In this document: piece by piece, positions 34,778 to 43,793 of the stretch
How positions within the stretch are numbered: position 1 is the first letter of the stretch
Layout: each line of letters begins with the position of its first letter
Origin: Microbacterium sp. SORGH_AS_0428
GTDB taxonomy: Bacteria > Actinomycetota > Actinomycetes > Actinomycetales > Microbacteriaceae
NCBI RefSeq assembly: GCF_031453615.1
Contig: NZ_JAVIZT010000001.1
Coordinates: 1,798,001 to 1,862,000 of the forward strand
Direction: 5' to 3'
Length of the DNA: 64,000 nt
The notes under the pieces: generated by a model
Databases searched by the model: none
What the model was told of the DNA's origin: nothing
The model's input: only the letters and a program-made list of their open reading frames with translations
Made by a program: the position numbers and the translations under genes

Positions 34778-36097
34778 TCACTCCACGAGGAGGGCGGGCT
34801 CCTCGAGGACGGCGGCGACGTCGGCGATGAATCGGCTCATGCCGTCGCCGTCGATGACGCGGTGGTCGAACGAGCCGGACACCGTGGTCACGAAGCGCGG
34901 GCGCACCTCGCCGTCCACCACCCACGGCTTCTGACGGATCGTTCCCATCGCGATGATCCCTGCCTCGCCCGGGTTGATGATGGGGGTTCCCGCATCCATC
35001 CCGAAGACGCCGATGTTGGTGATCGTGATGGTGCCCTGCTGCTGGTCGGCGGGAGGGGTCTTGCCCTCTCGCGCCGTGAGCGTCAGGCGCTCCAGGGCCT
35101 TCGCGAGCTCGCGCATGCTCAGGTTCTGGGCGTCCTTGATGTTCGGGACGATGAGTCCGCGCGGCGTCGCCGCCGCGATGCCGAGGTTCACGTAGTGGCG
35201 GAGGTTGATCTGCGCACCGTCGTCACCGTCGACCCAGGCGGCGTTGACCATGGGCGTGCGACGCACCGCCCAGATGACCGCGCGGGCCATGATCAGCAGC
35301 GGCGAGACCTTCGTGTCGGCGTAGTCGGGCGACGCCTTCAGGCGCTTCACGAGCTCCATCGTGCGCGTCGCGTCGACGTCGGTCCACACCGTCACGTGCG
35401 GCGCGGAGTAGGCGCTGCGCACCATGGAGCCGGCGGTCGCCTTGCGCACGCCCCGCACCGGGATGGACTCCTCGCGCGGGTCGGCTTCGGCGACGGATGC
35501 GGCGACCGGGATCGTCTCCTCGCGTACCTCGGGCCACTCGGGCGTCTCGATGTTGCGGAAGACGCTCGCCTGCGACGCGTGCTTCACCACGTCGTCGCGC
35601 GTCACCTCGCCACCGGCGCCGCTGGGCGTCACGGCGGAGAGGTCGACGCCGAGGTCGCGAGCGAGCTTGCGGATCGGCGGCTTCGCCACGACGCCGGCGG
35701 CGGATGCGGCAGGTGCCGCGGCGGGCTTGCGGCGGCGCGAGGTGACAGCACCGGCGGAGCCGTAGCCGACGAGGACGGAACCGCCTGCCTCGGGCTCGGC
35801 CGCGGAGGCCGGGAGTCCCGGGTCGCCGGGGGCGGGGACATCGGATGCGGGAGCCGCCGCATCCGCGATCGTGATGATCGGGGCACCGACATCGACCGTC
35901 TGCCCCTCTTCGACGAGCACCTCGCCGACCACGCCGGCGAAGGGCGAGGGCAGCTCGACGAGCGACTTCGCCGTCTCGATCTCGACGATCACGTCGTTGA
36001 CGGCGACGGTGTCGCCGCTCTTGACGTGCCAGGTGACGATCTCGGCATCGGTGAGACCCTCGCCGACATCCGGGAGGTGGAAGGTCTGCGTGCTCAT
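34778..36097 (-). CDS. 2-oxoacid dehydrogenase E2 (dihydrolipoamide acyltransferase)
   Basis: 439 residues. One lipoyl domain with lipoyl K44 in [15 protein letters not shown]; a peripheral-subunit-binding domain ([28 protein letters not shown]); then the catalytic domain with the active-site [11 protein letters not shown] and [22 protein letters not shown] segment. It passes the acyl group from E1 to CoA. E1 alpha and E1 beta lie upstream on the same strand, but a 202-base gap with a palindromic repeat separates them. GAAAGGA precedes the ATG at 36097. Gene order and E1 type favour a branched-chain 2-oxoacid complex; pyruvate or acetoin cannot be excluded. Confidence 0.9.
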   Translation of the reverse strand: MSTQTFHLPDVGEGLTDAEIVTWHVKSGDTVAVNDVIVEIETAKSLVELPSPFAGVVGEVLVEEGQTVDVGAPIITIADAAAPASDVPAPGDPGLPASAAEPEAGGSVLVGYGSAGAVTSRRRKPAAAPAASAAGVVAKPPIRKLARDLGVDLSAVTPSGAGGEVTRDDVVKHASQASVFRNIETPEWPEVREETIPVAASVAEADPREESIPVRGVRKATAGSMVRSAYSAPHVTVWTDVDATRTMELVKRLKASPDYADTKVSPLLIMARAVIWAVRRTPMVNAAWVDGDDGAQINLRHYVNLGIAAATPRGLIVPNIKDAQNLSMRELAKALERLTLTAREGKTPPADQQQGTITITNIGVFGMDAGTPIINPGEAGIIAMGTIRQKPWVVDGEVRPRFVTTVSGSFDHRVIDGDGMSRFIADVAAVLEEPALLVE

Positions 36098-36201
36098 TGC
36101 GGTTCCTTTCGCCGGTTCCTCACCCTCGAGACTGGGCCCACGCGTCCAGAGGCTCCGCGGCAGCGTAGCGGCCGTGGAGTGGACGTGGGGACATGTTTGC
36201 G

Positions 36202-36253
36202 ACGAGATCACGGTCGTTACCCGTGATCTCGTGCTCGAAATGCAGTCTCGCGG
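36202..36253. repeat. Palindromic repeat (ACGAGATCAC family) between E1 beta and E2
   Basis: ACGAGATCAC (36202-36211) pairs with GTGATCTCGT (36223-36232); the following ATGCAGTCTCGCGG tail matches the copy at 43682-43752. It sits within what is otherwise one operon and may cause partial termination or RNA processing. Confidence 0.75.
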
Positions 36254-36299
36254 TCATGAGGGGGTGAGGGGCGGGGATGTGGGGATGAGGGGGACGGGG

Positions 36300-37283
36300 T
36301 CAGTAGGCGAGGGCGCGGTCGACGGCCTCGAGGATGCGGTCGGCGTCGGGCAGGTACTGCCCCTCGAGCTTGGCGGGCGGGAAGGGCACATCGAACCCGG
36401 AGACGCGCAGCACCGGGGCCTCGAGCGAGTAGAACGCGCGCTCGGTGACGGTCGCGGCGATCTCGGAGCCGAGCGAGGTGAACTGCGGGGCCTCCTGCGC
36501 GTAGACCATGCGGCCCGTGCGGGCGACGGAGTCGAGGATGGGGCCGTAGTCCACGGGCGAGAGGGAGCGCAGGTCGATGACCTCGCAGCTGGTCCCCTCG
36601 CTCTCGGCGAGCGCGGCCGCCTGCAGCAGCGTCGAGACCATGGCTCCGTGTCCGACGAGCGTCACATCGGTGCCCCGCCGCACGATGCGGGAGGCGTGCA
36701 GGGGCAGCGCACGAGCCGAGAGGTCCACCTCGCCCTTGGGCCAGTAGCGGCTCTTCGGTTCGAGGAAGACGACCGGGTCGTCGGAGGCGATCGCGTCCTG
36801 GATCATCCAGTACGCATCGTTCGGCGTAGACGGGCTCACCACGCGCAGGCCCGGGGTGTGCGTGAAGTACGCCTCGGGGCTCTCCTGGTGATGCTCGACG
36901 GCGCCGATGTGCCCGCCGTACGGGATGCGGATGACCACGGGCATGCGCAGCGCGCCCTCGTGGCGGTTGGTCAGCTTGGCCAGCTGCGTGGTGATCTGGT
37001 CGAAGCCGGGGAAGACGAAGCCGTCGAACTGAATCTCGCACACGGGGCGGAACCCGCCCATCGCGAGACCGATCGCCGTGCCGATGATGCCCGACTCGGC
37101 GAGCGGGGTGTCGATCACGCGGTTCTTGCCGAACTCGGCCTGCAGCCCCTCGGTGACGCGGAAGACGCCCCCGAGCGGGCCGATGTCCTCGCCCATCAGC
37201 AGCACGCGGTCGCTGTCGCGCATGGCCTGGGCCATGCCCGCGTTCAGGGCCTTGCTCATCGGCAGGGTGGTCATCTCGCTCAT
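36300..37283 (-). CDS. 2-oxoacid dehydrogenase E1 component, beta subunit
   Basis: 327 residues. Family pieces are RVLLMGEDIGPLGGVFRVTEGL, the glycine-rich GIIGTAIGLAMGGFRPVCEIQF, a potassium-site region and the C-terminal VLRVSGFDVPFPPAKLE. With E1 alpha it decarboxylates a branched-chain (or other) 2-oxoacid on thiamine diphosphate and acylates the E2 lipoyl group. The ATG overlaps the E1 alpha stop (ATGA). Confidence 0.93.
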   Translation of the reverse strand: MSEMTTLPMSKALNAGMAQAMRDSDRVLLMGEDIGPLGGVFRVTEGLQAEFGKNRVIDTPLAESGIIGTAIGLAMGGFRPVCEIQFDGFVFPGFDQITTQLAKLTNRHEGALRMPVVIRIPYGGHIGAVEHHQESPEAYFTHTPGLRVVSPSTPNDAYWMIQDAIASDDPVVFLEPKSRYWPKGEVDLSARALPLHASRIVRRGTDVTLVGHGAMVSTLLQAAALAESEGTSCEVIDLRSLSPVDYGPILDSVARTGRMVYAQEAPQFTSLGSEIAATVTERAFYSLEAPVLRVSGFDVPFPPAKLEGQYLPDADRILEAVDRALAY

Positions 37284-38431
37284 GCCTGACCTCCCTCGAG
37301 GGATGCTTCGTACTCGGCGAGCCAGCGCTTCTGCTCGGCGACGAGCGGATGCGGCTCGCTGTACACGTGGTCGAACATCATGTCCGTGCCGATGGATCCG
37401 AGCGCGACCGTGCGGGCGCGGACGTCTTCGGCGTAGTCGGCGGCGGCCGCATCCACGTCGGCGAAGAATGCGTCCGACGCGCCCCGCGAGCGCAGGTAGG
37501 CCGCCATCCGGGCGATCGGGTCGCGCTCGGCCCACGACTGCTCCTCCGCCGAGGTGCGGTACTTGGTCGGGTCGTCGCTGGTCGTGTGCGCACCCATGCG
37601 GTACGTCATCGCCTCGATCGCGCGGGGTCCGCCGCCGGCGCGCGCCTCATCGAGGGCCTGGCGGGTGACGGCGAAGCTCGCCAGCACGTCGTTGCCGTCG
37701 ACCTGCACGCTCGGCATGCCGTAGCCCTCGCCGCGAAGGTAGAGCGGCGCCGAGGCCTGTGTGGCGACGGGGACGGAGATGGCCCACTGGTTGTTCTGGA
37801 GGAAGAACACCTGCGGCGCGCGATAGCTCGCCGCGAAGACCATCGCCTCGTGCACGTCGCCCTGGCTGGACGCACCGTCGCCGTAGTAGACGATGACGGC
37901 CTCGTCGCGATCGATATCGCCGCTGCCCGTCTTGCCGTCGAAGACGAGGCTCATGCCGAAGCCCGCGGCGTGCAGCGTCTGCGAGCCGAGCACGAGCGTG
38001 TAGATGTGCGTGTTGCCGTTCTTCGGGTCGTACGGGTTCCATCCACCGTGCGTGAGTCCGCGCATGAGCCGCACGATGTCGATCGGATCGACGCCGCGGA
38101 TGGTGCACACGACATGCTCGCGATACGAGGGGAAGAGGTGGTCCTGGGCCCTGGCAGCATGGGCGGAGCCGACCTGCGCGGCCTCCTGACCCCAGCTGGG
38201 CGGCCACAGGGCGAGCTGGCCCTGACGCTGCAGGTTCGTCGCCTGCCGGTCGAAGGCGCGCACGACCACCATGTCGCGGTAGAAGGTCTCGAGCTGGGCG
38301 TCGTCGATCGCGGCGACGGCGGCGAGGTAGGGCTCGGCGGCGGGGGTCGGTGCGAACGATCCGTCCGCTGCCAGCACCCGCACCATCCGCGCGTCGTCGT
38401 CGGCCGGAGAGAGAGCGTCGGGCGAGGTCAC
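37280..38431 (-). CDS. 2-oxoacid dehydrogenase E1 component, alpha subunit
   Basis: 383 residues. The thiamine diphosphate motif runs from YYGDGASSQGDVHEAMVFA to QNNQWAIS (GDG to NN). The phosphorylation-loop region reads RMGAHTTSDDPTKYR, and an N-terminal helix precedes RAFDRQATNLQRQGQLALWP; this pattern is closest to branched-chain 2-oxoacid E1 alpha. The GTG at 38431 is chosen because TAGCGT lies 7 bases upstream. An aminotransferase gene ends 10 bases before, consistent with transamination feeding 2-oxoacids into the complex. Confidence 0.92.
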   Translation of the reverse strand: MTSPDALSPADDDARMVRVLAADGSFAPTPAAEPYLAAVAAIDDAQLETFYRDMVVVRAFDRQATNLQRQGQLALWPPSWGQEAAQVGSAHAARAQDHLFPSYREHVVCTIRGVDPIDIVRLMRGLTHGGWNPYDPKNGNTHIYTLVLGSQTLHAAGFGMSLVFDGKTGSGDIDRDEAVIVYYGDGASSQGDVHEAMVFAASYRAPQVFFLQNNQWAISVPVATQASAPLYLRGEGYGMPSVQVDGNDVLASFAVTRQALDEARAGGGPRAIEAMTYRMGAHTTSDDPTKYRTSAEEQSWAERDPIARMAAYLRSRGASDAFFADVDAAAADYAEDVRARTVALGSIGTDMMFDHVYSEPHPLVAEQKRWLAEYEASLEGGQA

Positions 38432-38438
38432 GGGCTCT

Positions 38439-38444
38439 ACGCTA
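38439..38444 (-). promoter_or_regulatory. -10 hexamer TAGCGT for the E1 alpha operon, overlapping the aminotransferase stop
   Basis: TAGCGT, 7 bases, then GTG at 38431. The first three bases are the TAG stop codon of the upstream aminotransferase gene. Confidence 0.6.
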
Positions 38445-39539
38445 TCTGCTGGCGGGATGGCCCTCTGGGAGGTCGCGCACAACGGATGCGGCAATTCGTA
38501 GGATCTGCTCGACAGACTCCTCTTCGCCGATCGAGATCCGCAGGCCGTCTCCCGCGAAGGCGCGGACCACCAGGCCGCCCTCGTCGAAGGCCGCCGCAGC
38601 GTCCGTCGTGGCCTCGCCCGTGGCGAGCCAGACGAAGTTCCCCTGCGCATCGGGAACCCGCCATCCGGCGTCACGGAGACCCGCGACCACGCGGTCGCGG
38701 CGCTCGGCGATCACCCGCACGCGCTCGAGCAGCTCGGCGTCGGCGTCGAGGCTCGCGAGCGCCGCCTCTTCGGCGGTGGCGGTGACCGAGAGCGGGATGG
38801 CGACGGCGCGCGCCGCATCCAGCACGCGACGGTGGCCGATCGCATATCCGATGCGCAGCCCCGCAAGCCCGTAGGCCTTGGAGAAGGTGCGCAGGGCCAC
38901 GACGTTCGGGCGGGTGACGCCCGTGCGGCGGAGGCCGTCGACCGCATCCGGCGCCGTCACGAACTCGGCGTACGCCTCGTCGAGGATCACGAGCACGTCG
39001 GCGGGGACCGCGTCGACGAAGGTGTCGAACTCGTCCTGCGTCACGACCGGGCCCGTGGGGTTGTTCGGGCTGCACACGATGACGGCGCGGGTGCGCGACG
39101 TGATCGCCGCGGCCATCGCGACCAGGTCATGACGCCCATCGGCCGTCAGCGGCACCTCGACGCGGTCGGCACCGGCGACCGTGACGAAGCTCGGGTACGC
39201 CTCGAAGGACCGCCACGCGTAGACGACTTCGTCGCCGGGGCCCGCGACTGCGAGGACCAGCTGCGAGAGCAGCGATGCACTTCCGGCACCGATGTGCACC
39301 TCGTCGGCGTCGACGCCGTAGCGCTCGGCCAGACGCACGCGGAGCCGGGCCGCGGTCGCGTCCGGGTAGCGGTTCACCGTCTCGGCGGCGCGGAGGGCGG
39401 CCAGCACACGCGGCAGCGGCGCGAAGGGGTTCTCGTTGCTCGAGAGCTTGAACGCATCGGCGCCGGCGGGCTTGCCCTGTCGGTAGACCGGCAGGGCCGC
39501 GATCTCTGGGCGCACACGAACGGGAATCGGCTCTGTCAC
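38442..39539 (-). CDS. Histidinol-phosphate-like aminotransferase (fold type I)
   Basis: 365 residues. PLP-binding Lys is in [18 protein letters not shown]; other markers are [20 protein letters not shown] and LDEAYAEFV. This is the HisC/aromatic aminotransferase branch. As no his genes are nearby, an aromatic- or branched-chain-related aminotransferase role is as likely as histidine synthesis. The GTG start at 39539 follows TAGACT by 6 bases. Its stop codon forms part of the promoter of the E1 alpha operon. Confidence 0.85.
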   Translation of the reverse strand: MTEPIPVRVRPEIAALPVYRQGKPAGADAFKLSSNENPFAPLPRVLAALRAAETVNRYPDATAARLRVRLAERYGVDADEVHIGAGSASLLSQLVLAVAGPGDEVVYAWRSFEAYPSFVTVAGADRVEVPLTADGRHDLVAMAAAITSRTRAVIVCSPNNPTGPVVTQDEFDTFVDAVPADVLVILDEAYAEFVTAPDAVDGLRRTGVTRPNVVALRTFSKAYGLAGLRIGYAIGHRRVLDAARAVAIPLSVTATAEEAALASLDADAELLERVRVIAERRDRVVAGLRDAGWRVPDAQGNFVWLATGEATTDAAAAFDEGGLVVRAFAGDGLRISIGEEESVEQILRIAASVVRDLPEGHPASR

Positions 39540-39545
39540 ACCGAG

Positions 39546-39551
39546 AGTCTA
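39546..39551 (-). promoter_or_regulatory. -10 hexamer TAGACT for the aminotransferase gene
   Basis: On the minus strand TAGACT, 6 bases, then GTG at 39539. Confidence 0.55.
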
Positions 39552-39587
39552 GGAGCGCGGATGCGGGGCGCGTGCCACACTTCCGGC

Positions 39588-39980
39588 ATGGGCTTTCTCA
39601 TCCGCGTCGTGGTGAATGCGTTCTCGATCTGGGTCGTGACCCTCATCCCGGTCCTCGGCGTCAGCGTCATCGCGTTCCCGCCGGGCGGAACGCTCGAGAT
39701 CGTGCTGTCACTGCTGATCGTGGCGCTCGTCTTCGCGCTGGTGAACACGATCGTCGGATCGGTCGTGAAGGTGATCGCCTTCCCGCTCTACGTTCTGACG
39801 CTCGGCTTGTTCTCGCTCGTCGTCAACGGCTTCCTGCTGTGGCTGACCAGCTGGATCACCGAGTTCTGGGATTGGGGCCTTCGGGTCGAGAGCTTCTGGT
39901 GGGGAGTCGTCGCGGCCCTCGTCATCGCCGTCATCAACGGCATCTTCGGCGTCATCCTGCGCCCGAAGCGACGGGACTGA
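39588..39980 (+). CDS. Small four-helix membrane protein (phage-holin superfamily IV type)
   Basis: 130 residues with four membrane segments and the pattern GFLIRVVVNAFSIWVVTLI, LVFALVNTIVGSVVKVIAFP, TLGLFSLVVNGFLLWL and a basic tail RPKRRD. It matches the actinobacterial protein group named after a mycobacterial holin, but these are housekeeping genes of unknown function, not a prophage sign. CACACT sits 6 bases before the ATG. Its 3' end overlaps the convergent hydrolase gene by 29 bases. Confidence 0.82.
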   Translation: MGFLIRVVVNAFSIWVVTLIPVLGVSVIAFPPGGTLEIVLSLLIVALVFALVNTIVGSVVKVIAFPLYVLTLGLFSLVVNGFLLWLTSWITEFWDWGLRVESFWWGVVAALVIAVINGIFGVILRPKRRD

Positions 39981-41268
39981 CCGCACCGGCGCGGCGTCTG
40001 GGCGCGGCGTCGATCTGACGCGCCCCGAACTCCTGCGTCGAGATGAGACGGGCGCCCTCGAGCTCGGCCATGCGATCGTGCACCTCGGCGACGCGCGGAT
40101 CGGCCGAGGCGTCGACGAGCCCCGCGGTTTCTGCGTAGGCGGTGAGGTGGTGCGCGGGCAGTCCGAGATCCTGCGGGCCCGGCGCGGGGTCGACGACGCG
40201 CGTGGCGACGAAGCTCCCCTCCGCCCCCACGCGGGCGGCGAATCCTCCGCCGGCCAGCATCGCCACCGGGTCGTCGCCATGCCGGAGGTCGACGGCGATC
40301 GCCTCGGGGCCGGGGTCGGCGGCCGTCGGGGAGCCCGCCGTTCCGACGACCCGCACGTCGTAGTCGCCGGTCGCCGCGACCTGGCCCACCAGCATCCCGC
40401 CCTGCGAGTGGCCGTACAGGTAGAGCGTGTCGCCGGGTTGCACACCCGCCTCGGCGAGCATCGCCGTCAGCGCCAGGTAGGCGTCGGACTGCTCGCCGCC
40501 GTACCCCTGGACGTTCGAGACCATGTCCCACACCTCGTCGCCCCCGAGCCCGCTCGTGCCGGCCACGTACACGGCGTACGCGGTGCCGGATGCGGTCGCG
40601 TACTTCTCGATGCGCACCCGCGCCTCGCCGCCCTGCGGGATCCGGCCGAGCGCCGGTGCGAGTGCCGCGGGGGCTGCAGCCGGACGCTCCGCCGGGGGAA
40701 GCGGCACGATCTCGGGCACGGGTCGCCCCGTCGGCGACAGGTGCGTGCCGAACGGGATGCGGCCGCGGACCGCGGTGAGGCGCGCGATGGCCGCCCCCGA
40801 GGCCAGGCTCGCCCCCGCGAGGAAGGGCATCAGCAGGGTGAACCACGCCCAGCCGTCGCCGAGGCCGGCATCCGCTCGCAGCAGCTCCGTCGCCCCGGGG
40901 TAGGCCCGCTCGATCGCAGCGATGCCCTCTCGAGCGCGCGCGACGGCATCCGCGTCTCCTGCGGCGGATGCGAGAGCGGCCTCGGCCCGCATCTCGGCGA
41001 GCTCGTACACCGCCGCGCACATCAGCAGGCTGTCCTGCTGCTCCCGCGCGCGATCGGCCAGCGCGCCCACCTCGCGCATGCGGTCGTCCTGGGTGAGCCC
41101 CAGCACCGGCAGCATGTGCGCGCTGATCCGCGCATCGGCGCGGGCGATGTCGGCGACGGCCTCGTCCAGCCGCGCCGCCGCCCCCACGAGCACCGCCGCC
41201 GCATCCCGCAGCCGCGCCGTGTCGACGGCGACCGCCCCGCCGGAGGAGATGCCGACCTCGTCGCTCAC
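39952..41268 (-). CDS. Helical N-terminus plus serine alpha/beta-hydrolase domain; possible WXG100-partner effector
   Basis: About 438 residues. Residues 1-130 are helical with no signal peptide. There is one hydrophobic hairpin (WAWFTLLMPFLAGASLASGAA). The C-terminal half has a hydrolase core: VYVAGTSG, TLYLYGHSQGGMLVGQVAA with nucleophile Ser, and a late HHLTAY. The GTG at 41268 overlaps the upstream stop (GTGA); an ATG at 41280 is also possible. With the upstream 96-residue WXG100-like protein it resembles type VII secretion cargo carrying a lipase/esterase domain. That is inference; no Esx secretion genes are in the window. Confidence 0.7.
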   Translation of the reverse strand: MSDEVGISSGGAVAVDTARLRDAAAVLVGAAARLDEAVADIARADARISAHMLPVLGLTQDDRMREVGALADRAREQQDSLLMCAAVYELAEMRAEAALASAAGDADAVARAREGIAAIERAYPGATELLRADAGLGDGWAWFTLLMPFLAGASLASGAAIARLTAVRGRIPFGTHLSPTGRPVPEIVPLPPAERPAAAPAALAPALGRIPQGGEARVRIEKYATASGTAYAVYVAGTSGLGGDEVWDMVSNVQGYGGEQSDAYLALTAMLAEAGVQPGDTLYLYGHSQGGMLVGQVAATGDYDVRVVGTAGSPTAADPGPEAIAVDLRHGDDPVAMLAGGGFAARVGAEGSFVATRVVDPAPGPQDLGLPAHHLTAYAETAGLVDASADPRVAEVHDRMAELEGARLISTQEFGARQIDAAPRRRAGAVSPVASGAG

Positions 41269-41555
41269 GACGACCACCATCCGAAGAGGTTTCCGCCGCC
41301 CGTGACCAGGGCTTGACTGCGGATCTCGGCGATCACGTCGTCGAGCGCGAGCAGGCGCCGACGCTCGTCGGCGAGCCCGGCGGCCCAGGCGTCGTGCGCG
41401 AGCTGGAAGGCGCGCATCGCGGGCGAGGCCCAGGCCGTCGCCGCGGCGAGGCCCGTGGCGTCGCGGATGACCGACTCGATGAGCTCGACGGCTGCGAGCA
41501 CGTCGCGCCGTGCCGCATCGAAGGAGAAGACGACATCGTCGAGGGTGTCTGCCAT
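41265..41555 (-). CDS. Small helical WXG100-like protein
   Basis: 96 residues, all helical: two long helices around a central AAATAWASPAMRAFQLAHDAW, similar in size and layout to WXG100 (EsxA-like) proteins, though the WxG turn itself reads WASP. The end is GGGNLFGWWSS. The stop overlaps the downstream hydrolase gene (GTGA), so the pair is made together. Type VII secretion is a hypothesis only. Confidence 0.6.
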   Translation of the reverse strand: MADTLDDVVFSFDAARRDVLAAVELIESVIRDATGLAAATAWASPAMRAFQLAHDAWAAGLADERRRLLALDDVIAEIRSQALVTGGGNLFGWWSS

Positions 41556-41657
41556 TCCCCGATGCTCGCCCCGTGTCACAGGGGCGCGCGGCGGCCGCAT
41601 CCGGTCCGAGGATCGCTCGCCGCAAGATCGCGGCTGTGCAGGAGAGGTCGTCGGGAC

Positions 41658-41663
41658 CACAAT
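41658..41663 (+). promoter_or_regulatory. -10-like hexamer CACAAT for the phosphatase gene
   Basis: CACAAT, 6 bases, then the ATG at 41670; same spacing as the TAnnnT leaderless promoters. Confidence 0.45.
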
Positions 41664-41669
41664 GGACCC

Positions 41670-42173
41670 ATGCCCGCGTCCTCGCCGTTCCGCGTGGTCT
41701 TCGTGTGCACCGGGAACATCTGCCGATCCCCGATGGCCGAGATCGTCTTCCGCTGGTTCGCCGAGTCGGTGGGTCTCGGCGACCGCGTGGTCTCCACGAG
41801 CGCCGGCACCGGTGACTGGCACGTCGGCGAGCCCGCCGATCCGCGCACGGTCGAGGCCCTCGAGCGCCACGGGTACGACGGCCGGCATCACCGCGCCCGG
41901 CAGTTCGACTTCACGGACTACGAGCGCAACGACCTGGTCATCGCCCTCGACCGGTCGCACGAACGCAACCTGCGCGCGTGGGCGCGATCGGAGAACGACT
42001 CGGACAAGGTCGTGCTGCTGCGTGCGTTCGACCCGCAGACCGACGACGGCCTCGACGTCCCCGACCCGTACTACGCAGGCCCCGAGGCGTTCGACGAGGT
42101 GCTCGCTATGATCGAGAGCGCGTGCCGGGCGCTCTTCCGGCAACTCGAACCCGCCATCCGCTCCGCGGGATGA
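41670..42173 (+). CDS. Low-molecular-weight protein-tyrosine phosphatase
   Basis: 167 residues. The P-loop VCTGNICRSP starts at residue 12, with nucleophile C13 and R19; the general acid Asp is in VPDPYY near the C-terminus. Such enzymes reverse tyrosine phosphorylation, often of polysaccharide-synthesis kinases. No kinase is adjacent. It lies 32 bases before purB on the same strand. Confidence 0.93.
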   Translation: MPASSPFRVVFVCTGNICRSPMAEIVFRWFAESVGLGDRVVSTSAGTGDWHVGEPADPRTVEALERHGYDGRHHRARQFDFTDYERNDLVIALDRSHERNLRAWARSENDSDKVVLLRAFDPQTDDGLDVPDPYYAGPEAFDEVLAMIESACRALFRQLEPAIRSAG

Positions 42174-42205
42174 CCCGCGCGGCCCACCGCCCTCGACGGA
42201 GTACC

Positions 42206-43585
42206 GTGTCGAACTTCCCCGCCCAGCCGCTCAGCCCCCTCGACGGCCGCTACCAGGCCGCCGTCTCCGCCCTCGGCGACTTCCTTTCGGAAGCGGGACT
42301 CAACCGCGCCCGCGTCGAGGTCGAGGTCGAGTGGCTCATCACCCTCACCGACCGGGGCCTGTTCGGACAGTCGCCGCTCTCGGACGCCGAGAAGGACTCC
42401 CTCCGCGCGCTCTACCGCGAGTTCGGTCAGGCAGAGATCGACTGGCTCGCCGAGCGCGAGGCCGTCACGCGTCACGACGTGAAGGCCGTCGAGTACCTCG
42501 TGCGCGATCGCCTGTCCTCCCTCGGACTCGACCGGATCGCCGAGCTCACGCACTTCGCCCTCACGAGCGAGGACGTCAACTCGACCTCGTACGCCCTCAC
42601 GGTGCAGCGCGCCGTGACGCAGGTGTGGCTGCCGAAGCTGCGGCAGGTCATCGAGCGCCTGCGGGCGGTCTCGGTCGAGCTGGCGGATGCGGCGATGCTC
42701 GCCCGCACCCACGGCCAGCCCGCGACGCCCACCACGATGGGCAAGGAGATCGCCGTCTTCGCGTGGCGCCTGGAGCGGGTGCTCGCACAGCTGGAGTCCT
42801 CGGAGTACCTGGCGAAGTTCTCCGGCGCGACCGGAACCTGGTCGGCCCACCTCGCGGCAGATCCGGATGCGGACTGGATCGAGATCTCCCGCGGGTTCGT
42901 CGAGGGTCTGGGTCTCGGGTTCAACGAGCTCACCACCCAGATCGAATCGCACGACTGGCAGGTGGAGCTCTACGACCGCGCGCGGCACGCGGGCGGCATC
43001 CTGCACAACCTCGCCACGGATGTGTGGACCTACATCTCCCTCGGCTACTTCGCCCAGATCCCCGTGGCGGGCGCGACCGGTTCGTCGACCATGCCGCACA
43101 AGATCAACCCCATCCGCTTCGAGAACGCGGAGGCGAACCTCGAGATCGCGGGAGGCCTGTTCCAGACCCTAGCCGCGACCCTGGTCACGAGCCGCCTGCA
43201 GCGCGACCTCACCGACTCCACCACGCAGCGCAACATCGGCGTCGCGTTCGGTCACTCCCTTCTCGCGCTCGACAACCTGCTGCGCGGGCTCGGCGAGATC
43301 TCGCTCTCGCGCGAGGTGCTGCTGGCCGACCTGGACACCAACTGGGAGGTGCTCGCCGAGGCCATCCAGACCGTCATCCGCGCCGAGGTCGTTGCGGGCC
43401 GCTCGCAGATCACCGACCCGTACGCGCTGCTGAAGGAGCTCACCCGCGGCCACCGCGTCGGCGGTGCCGATCTCGCCGAGTTCGTGCGCGGCCTCGACAT
43501 CGGCGACGCAGCGAAAGAGCGCCTGCTCGCCCTCACGCCCGCCACCTACACGGGCCTCGCCGCTTCCCTCGTCACCGGCGCCTGA
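42206..43585 (+). CDS. purB: Adenylosuccinate lyase
   Basis: 459 residues. The fumarase/lyase signature GSSTMPHKINPIRFENAE is complete; TSEDVNSTSYAL and ARTHGQPATPTTMGKE match the purB type. It splits SAICAR and adenylosuccinate in purine synthesis. The GTG at 42206 is chosen because the conserved N-terminus (SNFPAQPLSPLDGRYQ) begins there and GGAG is 4 bases upstream. A nested palindrome follows the gene. Confidence 0.95.
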   Translation: MSNFPAQPLSPLDGRYQAAVSALGDFLSEAGLNRARVEVEVEWLITLTDRGLFGQSPLSDAEKDSLRALYREFGQAEIDWLAEREAVTRHDVKAVEYLVRDRLSSLGLDRIAELTHFALTSEDVNSTSYALTVQRAVTQVWLPKLRQVIERLRAVSVELADAAMLARTHGQPATPTTMGKEIAVFAWRLERVLAQLESSEYLAKFSGATGTWSAHLAADPDADWIEISRGFVEGLGLGFNELTTQIESHDWQVELYDRARHAGGILHNLATDVWTYISLGYFAQIPVAGATGSSTMPHKINPIRFENAEANLEIAGGLFQTLAATLVTSRLQRDLTDSTTQRNIGVAFGHSLLALDNLLRGLGEISLSREVLLADLDTNWEVLAEAIQTVIRAEVVAGRSQITDPYALLKELTRGHRVGGADLAEFVRGLDIGDAAKERLLALTPATYTGLAASLVTGA

Positions 43586-43681
43586 CCCGCGCGCGGCGGA
43601 GCTCGCCGCATCCGGGGCTGCGCCTCATCGGGGGCTGCGCCGCATCCGCCACCACGGCATGGGACCCGTCCCCTCTCCCCA

Positions 43682-43752
43682 CGCGAGACTGCATTCCCAG
43701 CACGAGATCACTGTGTTTACCCGTGATCTCGTGCGAGAGATGCAGTCTCGCG
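43682..43752. repeat. Nested palindromic repeat (GCACGAGATCAC family)
   Basis: Outer arms CGCGAGACTGCAT (43682-43694) and ATGCAGTCTCGCG (43740-43752) enclose inner arms GCACGAGATCAC (43700-43711) and its complement (43723-43734). A shorter copy is at 36202-36253. It lies between convergent genes and could stop transcription from both sides. Confidence 0.85.
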
Positions 43753-43793
43753 GGATGGCAACGTCGCGCGCGAGCGGGCCGAGCCCGCGGGCG

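Noticed and set aside
34641..34931. Plus-strand ORF of about 97 codons across the right inverted repeat
   Set aside because: Arg/Ser/Thr-rich, overlaps the repeat and the E2 gene, no ribosome-binding site or promoter.
39588..39980. Holin-like protein as a prophage sign
   Set aside because: No phage genes are nearby, and this protein group is found as a normal chromosomal gene in actinomycetes.
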